A DNA stretch of 64,000 bases from Diphasiastrum complanatum (taxonomy: Eukaryota > Streptophyta > Lycopodiopsida > Lycopodiales > Lycopodiaceae). Below are positions 57,312-64,000 of the stretch, piece by piece (the stretch's first letter is position 1; the number at the start of each line of letters is the position of its first letter). The position numbers were made by a program, and so were the translations under genes. The notes under the pieces were generated by a model. It had not been told where the DNA came from, made no database searches, and saw only the letters and a list, made by a program, of their open reading frames with translations. Location of the stretch: positions 15,250,900 to 15,314,899 of the forward strand of contig CM055107.1 in NCBI GenBank assembly GCA_029204225.1. The letters are read 5' to 3'.

Positions 57312-58031
57312 CTAAAAGGCTATCCAGATTTTGTTATCTTTTTTTGTTTGCGAGAACAAATTTTCTTTTTCTTTGTAGTCAGTAAGCAAACTATTCAGCA
57401 TATTTTCCAAACATTGGAGTTTTTGCATTGAGCTACCAGTGCCATAACTTTTCAATCTTTCACAATAACCCAATAGACCATTGTTTCCTTCACACAAAAA
57501 CACTATGAGTTGTGTGACTGATCCAAAGTTAGAATGATGCACTGAGCTTGGATCTATCGGGTGTAAACTTCCATCGACCCATAGATCACAATTTTTCCTG
57601 TTCTCCATTCTATGATGCATGATTTCGAGAGCTGACAATGTGGATCCTTTCAGAACCATTTTTGACATTGGAGCATATTCTGTAGAAAGATCAATATGGA
57701 GATGATACTTAGACATCTTCATAATAAAGAAATCGGATAAAATCAAAATTGTTGAATATGTTGCAGGCTATTAAAACATGAAATCATAGGATGAGTTTGT
57801 GTACTAATTGAAAATTTTTGAACTACAAAATTTTGAAATAACCTTGGCATTCTTTTTTATCCGACATAAGACTATACCAAAATTACATGTCTCTAGTGCA
57901 CATAGTCCAATACTCTTGATATTGAAAACATTCGCATAGGCACCAATGGCCCCACACATATTCTCTTTTGTGTCGAGTCTAATAGCATGCCACATTAGCA
58001 CTTTGATATGGCTAAAGTGCAAAGTAAACAC
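57312..58031 (-). pseudogene. Possible broken host-gene exons, unrecognised
   Basis: Two minus-strand frames, 58031-57804 (75 codons) and 57746-57312 (144 codons), have varied, non-repetitive composition unlike the surrounding elements. SKMVLKGSTLSALEIM faintly recalls the core of MutS homologues such as MSH3, but the expected continuation is not clear. I treat this only as a lead. No splice sites were settled. Confidence 0.2.
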
Positions 58032-60384
58032 AAAAAATTGTTTAGAAGCATCTTAGATGCTCATATGTGACAATATTGTCTCCGACAAAAACCTTTGTCT
58101 TTTGACATTAAGAATATCACTACAAGACTAATTAATGGTTGAAACAATATGATAATTAGACATGGTCGTTTTTTAAAACTCCGACTGAATTTCTAGTCTG
58201 CATGCACGACTCTAGTGACTTAACCCCTCTAGTAACATGTGTAGTTAACTAGAAGTTGGGTAGCCTCAACGCATGTCCAAACTTCAAGACGATGTACTTA
58301 TATTAACTAACATCACCTCTTTTGTGAATGAAAATCTTGTCTTTCATTTCAACTAGACAACAACGAAACAAAATTCTCTCCTACTCATCGATTGGACATC
58401 AAATATTATCCAATAAATATTTAATAGATTGGATCACAATGAGCCCCAATGTGAATAAAAAATTTCCAATTTTGACACATATCCAGGCCAATTTTGATCT
58501 TGGTCTTCTAGTATCTCTGATTCTACTTCTATTCTCTGGACTACCATATTAAGATTAGACTTAGATGGCCGAGGCTCATCTTCCCTAGGTGAATTTACGA
58601 ACCATGGTTTAGACCTCAGTTGTTGTGGCTAAGGCCCTTTAAGATGATGGTTGGTCAGAGTTTGTGAGGGAGACAGAGGCTACTGCCCAGAGACAGATAG
58701 CGCAGAGACAACTCAGAGCATCACATGAGCTGTTGTGGGTGGTCATGGTCTGCTGACTCAGTAATTTTGCCAAGTTCATTTGATTCGTATCGGCATAATT
58801 CTGTCAGTGCTGCAGCAGAATAGAATGGGATGATCAGTCTTGTGGTTCCCCGTAGTGAATGGCATAGTTCTCCTGACCATTCACTCTTCTGGTGTCCATT
58901 CACTTCTGGAGTTTAAAATTGTGAACAGCGGCCAAAAGCCCCGTGCCAGTAAGATATGAGGCTCATACACCACACTCTCTATCCTGTCTTATCATTATGC
59001 AGGCATCGGATGCCTTGCAAAGATCCGTAGCTTAGAACTTTTTTTTGTTTGGAATCACGGTCTATTATTTCCAATGAGAAAGTACATGTGATCAGCTTAT
59101 GTTTCAAACGGTCTGCTTTACTTTGTTACGCTGGATCTTCCGCTCTTACATTGTTGAGATTCTCAACGCATATCTTGGAATCTCACACACTTGTTCACGG
59201 GCTGCTACACTGAATTCAACATTGATTCTCGCTACTGCTCACGGCTGAATCAACGGGTAGCAATAAAAGAATCATGAGAATTATACCGGCACTTTGGCCC
59301 TTCACGGCTGTTGCAGCGGACCTCAAGGCTGTTTCTATCATTTCAACGGCTGAAACATGGGCTCCTTTCATCGATCTTTGAACCAACCCACGCATTACAT
59401 GCAACCATGATGCGTGGTAGATTGTCTGCCTTTCACATTGTATTTTTCAAGAATTTGTTCCTTCGCTCATTGGTGCAAGGTAGCTGCAAAACAGTCTTTA
59501 ACAACTTTGGCTTTTACTGAGGCAACGTGCTTGAAACTACTTCATGCAGGAGGCTTGAGAATGTTCATACACGGGACAAATTCAGATGTGTGAAAATATG
59601 TAGTGTGTGCTGCATTTTTCACAAATGTTTCACATGCCACCTTGGATACATCCAAGCTAGGAAAGTATGTTGGAGAAGTTACAATGATTCTTTACATGAT
59701 ATATTGAACCGTTTGTTTTTTTTGGTAAAATTATTATGCAACTAGTGGTGATATACAACAGTGTACAATCTAGCCAAGCCATTTAATGAGCTATGCTCTT
59801 TAGATGTCACTACATAGTGAGTGGGATTCGAGCCTTAAGCTTTCGAAGTGCAGTCAACAACTCTGACCATATTATGGCTCATTGTGATGGAATTGTAAAT
59901 TTTAAATTTTAAGGTTCATAGAAATGTTGTAGGTTTTTGTATATAAGGCTGGTTAAAAACTTTTCCACAAGCAATAATGCACATACCCCAAATGCTTGTC
60001 CTCAAATTTTGAGTGACACTGATTAGATATCAACCTTAGAGATTCTTAGGACTTCAGCTTTTTATAAAATTAAAAAAAATGAAGCTTTTGTGAATGATTT
60101 TTTGACCTAGCTTATAGCTGATTAGTGTAAGGTCTCAACCAATAAGCGAAGGTATCAAATAATCCCAAATCAAGATAGGCATCATTTAGCTTTCTTGCCT
60201 GATATGCAAATTAAAAGTTTGCAATTATGACGCAAACCCATATTTAGAATTAGATGTAAATAAAGTTACAACTAGAAGTAGGAAAGATATACCGATTAAC
60301 GATTGATAAACATAGATGGTGAAGCAAAAATCACATTGAAGCCCATCTCGGCCTTTTTTTTTTTTTTCCAGTTTTTACATATCT
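58032..60384. other. Unassigned stretch
   Basis: Short frames only (for example 58903-58721 minus and 59216-59404 minus), none with a recognised motif. The word cggctg recurs at 59220-59350. No gene supported. Confidence 0.35.
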
Positions 60385-60852
60385 TCATAAGGATTGACGC
60401 TTATGACGAATATGCATACACATATTCGTCAATGCCCACACCTCCCCGAATCTATTTGATTGAGAAAACTCACTATTCAAAAGCGCAAGTATCTTATTCT
60501 TGTCATCTTGGTTTTGTTGCTCCCAAGGAGTGAATAAGTTGTGGCCAAAATATTTGAGAGCAAGGTCATACATCCTATTGATGACAACGTTGCCTTTGGT
60601 ATCCTTGATGATGGAGCCATCATCTTCTAAATTATAAAACAAATTGGATGATTCCTCCAATGGGACATCCATCGAAGGACTACCTCTATTGGAATTGGGC
60701 TCCTCTTTGGAAAGACAAAGATGTTTCAATCTTTGTCTCTCATCGGGAGATAGCGAACCATAAAAGTCCGCAATCCGATCGAAACTGGATTCTCCTCTTG
60801 CACTAGAAGAAGATCTTGGTCTTCTCCTAGAACCACTACCACTTGAAGACAT
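60385..60852 (-). CDS. Unrecognised 155-aa protein
   Basis: ATG-initiated frame of 155 codons: a Ser/Arg-rich start (MSSSGSGSRRRPRSSSSARG), then SSFDRIADFYGSLSPDERQR, an acidic linker, and a helical part with YDLALKYFGHNLFTPWEQQN and MCMHIRHKRQSL. Upstream on the same strand is a pyrimidine-rich, leader-like sequence with a TG tract and a hairpin. The composition looks like real coding sequence. It might be a retroelement gag, a transposase piece or a first exon. I cannot choose. Confidence 0.45.
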   Translation of the reverse strand: MSSSGSGSRRRPRSSSSARGESSFDRIADFYGSLSPDERQRLKHLCLSKEEPNSNRGSPSMDVPLEESSNLFYNLEDDGSIIKDTKGNVVINRMYDLALKYFGHNLFTPWEQQNQDDKNKILALLNSEFSQSNRFGEVWALTNMCMHIRHKRQSL

Positions 60853-60855
60853 TGT

Positions 60856-61170
60856 GTGTGTAAAGAGGGAGAGAAAGAAAGAGTTAAAAGCTTAACAAAT
60901 GGACAAAAAAAAAAAAAGAGCTTGAGAAAAAGAAAAAGCTTGAGAAAGAGAAAGCTTAAGAAAAGTAAAACTTCAAATTGTGTGTGTGTGTGTGTGTGTG
61001 TTCACAGATTCACTAAATCTGTGAACACATTTCTTTTATCTATTTCTTCTTCTTGGATTACTTTACTTCTGTTGTTACGGTTCTTTGTGGTTCTTCTTCT
61101 TATTAGAACTGTTACAGAGCAGAAGCATTACTCAGGTTTAAACATGTATTCTCAGCCTGTCAGTGGGTAA
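60856..61170. repeat. Purine tracts, (TG)n microsatellite and hairpin
   Basis: gagaaagaaaag-type repeats (60870-60965), (TG)n about 60979-61000, then arms tgttcacagatt (60999-61010) and aatctgtgaaca (61016-61027), a perfect 12-bp hairpin with loop cacta. Confidence 0.92.
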
Positions 61171-62160
61171 CTCAAATCCAATACTCACCTACATATGTAA
61201 CCAGACAAAGCTCAAGAAGATCAACGTTCAATACAGAGAGCAATCCTACCACTAACTACTAAATCAGAAAACAATCAAGAACCATATTAACTACTGAAAT
61301 AAGAAACAAGATTCAAGAAACTAGAAACTAGATTCAAGAAACTAGATTCCTAACAACATTTTAACAATCTAAGAATCAAGAAACACTCATCACTTGATGC
61401 TTAGATTACTCAAGAACAATCAAGAACTGGGTTGTAACGGAGTATGCAAGATCTATACCACAAACCAGCCTATCTAGTTTACTTGAATGCTGATTACTAC
61501 AAGATTCCACAAACAAGAACTGAATGCTAATCCACAACTAAGCAAGAAACAAGAACCTAGTTAATCCACAATGCAAAGGAATCAAGCATGCTCATCGAAA
61601 TCTCACTCAAAAGCATTGCCATGAACAAGGAGCTAAGCTATCATCAAGAACTCGTGGAGGATCCTCTTTATTTGCTCAAGAGAACTTGACAATACAATCA
61701 ATGCTCCCTCACAAGAGAGGGGGGTCCTCAAATAAGCAAGAAGGCTGCCCATGTGGAGCCCATGTGGCAATTCCACTAAATTAGAAACTACATGTGGAAT
61801 TTGCCCTTCCACTAAAGGTCACCATCAAAAGGTGGCTCACTCTAACTAATTTAAGGGGGGTCTACCTTTATTTACAATGCCTAGGAAACATTACTAGCTC
61901 TCACATGGTCATTCCTTCTTTGGGATACACCATGTATTCTCACATAGTTAACTCATTGTCTTCCTAGCTAGTATTTCCTCGTCTCTCATGCTCGGCTCTC
62001 AGCATCTTCTGCTCTCTTCCTTCTGAGACCTCCTCGGTCATGGGTGAGAGATAAGTTGTGTCTTAAGCTTGGCTCGGCACTTGGAGATTCCCTAGATCCT
62101 GCTAACATTATCCACCCCTAATCTATTGCAGGACCCACTGCAACACCAGTGATGTCTTCC
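61171..62160. other. Unassigned AT-rich stretch
   Basis: Short caagaaactaga repeats near 61310-61345. No gene or LTR ends that I can support. Confidence 0.35.
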
Positions 62161-62251
62161 GCTTGGCACTTGGAAAAACGTGGATTTTCGTTCGCTTACG
62201 TAAAACCAGGTGCTTATTATCCGTGAAAATTGAAAGTCTTCCAATTGGCCG

Positions 62252-63998
62252 CTACATACCAGCCCTCTTGAGCACTTCTTGTGAATCCTGCTCGCCTCGT
62301 CGTCGTGTAGTCTGCTTTCGCTCGCTCATCTTTCGGCCCAGGGCTTCAAAAACTTGGAAGCGGAGTTTACTTCCGAAGTTGAGGGGCCCCACATATTCAC
62401 TTATTTTTTCTACAAAGCCCATTTCCTGCCAGTCTTCTACCATGGTCACATAGCATGACGACATGAAGGCCACTCTGTAGTATAGCGTGGCCATCATCTC
62501 ATGGTCGTCTTCTGATTGGAGGGTCGTATTTGGATTGATCCTAATTGGATCCAAGCCTCGATCCCAAAAACACTCTTGCTACATCAGAAATGCCATGGAT
62601 CTGCAATATTCGGCACTTTCCTGCATGTAGAGATCGGCACTTGATTTGTATTTCTGCCCGAAGTCAAGTAATTGTAGCCTCAGATCATCCGGGGAGGTTC
62701 TCTCTGAAATTCTCGGAATGACTGGCCAGTTTACTAACTCCACTCGGGGCTTTTCCACCGGCCATGGGTTTCTGCGTTTGAGTGGCATGTAGAAAGAATC
62801 CACTCGCTTCCATGCCAGTGCCTTCAAATATTCTTGAAGTCGCCTGCTATCCTTCAAGACTTTACTTCGCCATTCTGGCTGTGGTTGTAGCGTGACAATG
62901 ATCTCGGCCCTGGTGGAATATTGGCTTTGATCAATGTCTTCTTTGCCTCCCCTCATGTTGGGAGGGTATTTCCTCTCAAATTTCTCTGACTCTCGTGTCA
63001 GCTAGTTTGCCTCTGGACCTAGTAGGGGAGGTTGTCCTGCGCAGTTGGGATGGCCTTTCCAGATAATCATCTAAGGCCTTGGTGCCCGTATCTTTCTCTT
63101 TTGCTCGCTCACTTGTCGATGGCTCAGCTGCACCCGTGTCTGGTTTGGACGAGAGCCTTCTCATTTCTGGTTGGTCTGCCAAGAAGTCATCATCACCCCC
63201 CATGTCAGTGTTAGTTTCTGGAAGGTCGAGGATGGAATGATCTGGGGAGAGGGGTGCGGGGGTGAACGGTTTAGGAGGAGGTGGAATCAACAAGTTATAC
63301 GCAGCACCGGGGGAGTGGAGTTGTTGGAGGACCTCGTCCCGTCGGGCTTTGTAAGTGTCAGCTGGACCTTTTGATGGGCCCATTATTTTGTTAGGAGATG
63401 ATGAAGAGAGGGGAGATGGAAGAATTGGGTAAGTTGGAATGAATGTTTCAGAAAAATTAAATGCGGAGTAGGAGGAAGGGTTAAAGGTGGGAGGGGGTCG
63501 GAGAAAAGTCATGGAAGCAGCACCGGCTCTTTGGCCACCCGATCCTGAGCTACCGTTTGATGGGTGGGTTTGCCCGTCTTGATTTCCTGCGCCATCATTC
63601 CCATCATCATCCCACGGCTTTATTGATTGAGCACTCGCTTGAGCCTTACACGCCGTGTCCCATAGTTGGTTCACCTTGTCCAAGACTTGTTGCAGGGCCT
63701 TCGTAGTGTCTTCCAGCTGCTTCTGGGACTCCAGGATGATCTTCTCTTGTTTGGCCACAATGTTTTCGAAATTTCGCTTTTCGGCTTCCCATTCTTGGAT
63801 TAGCCTTATATGTTTTTCCATCTGGATGGCGGAGGCCTGTGGGGCCTGGAATTGAATGTCCTCGGGCTTCACTAGAGGAGCATCGACTATCATTGCACTA
63901 GATGATTCGTCTTGTACTTGGTTGATTTGGACCATCTGGTGCTTCACTTGTTACTGGACCTCTTCCAGAGTGGATTTATGTCCGACCATCACAGATCT
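62252..63998 (-). pseudogene. Coiled-coil, proline-rich protein of unknown family, copy 2
   Basis: Long minus-strand frame from 63947 (323 codons): VQDESSSAMIVDAPLVKPED, coiled coil around QEKIILESQKQLEDTTKALQ, LDKVNQLWDTACKAQA, Gly/Asn-rich patch, FNFSETFIPTYPI, a proline-rich part (IPPPPKPFTPAPL) and PSTSERAKEKDTGTKALDDY. It continues, after a stop, at 62956-62579 (LQEYLKALAWKRVDSFYMPL, SADLYMQESAEYCRSMAFLM) and 62554-62252 (ATLYYRVAFMSSCYVTMVED), a helical domain. It matches 20650-21973 in order and sequence. It extends past the window edge. I do not recognise it; the repeated occurrence suggests a mobile-element or multigene origin. Confidence 0.6.
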
Positions 63999-64000
63999 GC

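Overview
This window reads as nuclear DNA of a land plant, most likely a seed plant with a large, transposon-rich genome. The sequence is AT-rich. It is filled with plant-type Ty3/gypsy and Ty1/copia LTR retrotransposon remains, tRNA-Met and tRNA-Asp type primer-binding sites, a CACTA transposon remnant and long CT/GA microsatellites. It holds one clearly intact gene with plant-style short GT-AG introns. I cannot name the species; a gymnosperm is plausible but not shown.

Layout. 1-10.97 kb is a pile of one Ty3/gypsy family: a plus-strand pol fragment (1-2.33 kb), a minus-strand gag/protease copy (3.44-8.72 kb) interrupted by a nested, internally deleted member of the same family (4648-8617), and a plus-strand leader and gag (8.72-10.97 kb). 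11-14.8 kb is non-coding repeat: a 31-bp minisatellite, a tandem array of about 265-321 bp units, a microinversion, an LTR with a (GA)n tract and tRNA-Asp-like PBS, and a copia LTR end with a tRNA-Met PBS. 15026-16386 (minus) is the intact 2-oxoglutarate/Fe(II) dioxygenase gene: three exons, 354 aa, full iron and 2OG ligands. 16.8-20.6 kb is mostly unassigned, with short repeats, a copia scrap and a copia LTR/leader. 20.65-27.9 kb (minus) is an unrecognised coiled-coil, proline-rich protein split by a defective copia element (21974-27667) with both LTRs. 27.9-30.8 kb is a plus-strand gypsy leader/gag/protease. 31-34 kb holds a degenerate Lys/Ser-rich reading frame and a minus-strand copia gag split by a solo LTR (33037-33569). 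35.03-35.35 kb is a GC-rich island. 37.7-39.7 kb is two copia 5' ends (minus), followed by a third gypsy leader/gag (39.7-42.2 kb). 42.2-49.0 kb is two related copia elements on the minus strand, the second with nearly intact gag-pol. 49.1-52.1 kb is gypsy integrase and another deleted copia. 52.4-53.8 kb is a CACTA protein remnant. 54-62 kb is mostly unassigned, with a copia LTR/PBS, a 155-aa reading frame and hairpins. 62.25-64 kb (minus) is a second copy of the coiled-coil/proline-rich family.

Apart from the dioxygenase, the content is the working and broken parts of mobile elements: gag (capsid with CCHC zinc knuckles), protease, reverse transcriptase, RNase H and integrase, with LTR promoters and primer-binding sites. 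I found no tRNA, rRNA or CRISPR. No novel multi-gene system is evident. The most unusual items are the duplicated start region forming a 9-codon upstream ORF in the dioxygenase 5' flank, the two-copy coiled-coil family, the inverted-repeat array in two copia leaders, and the isolated GC island.
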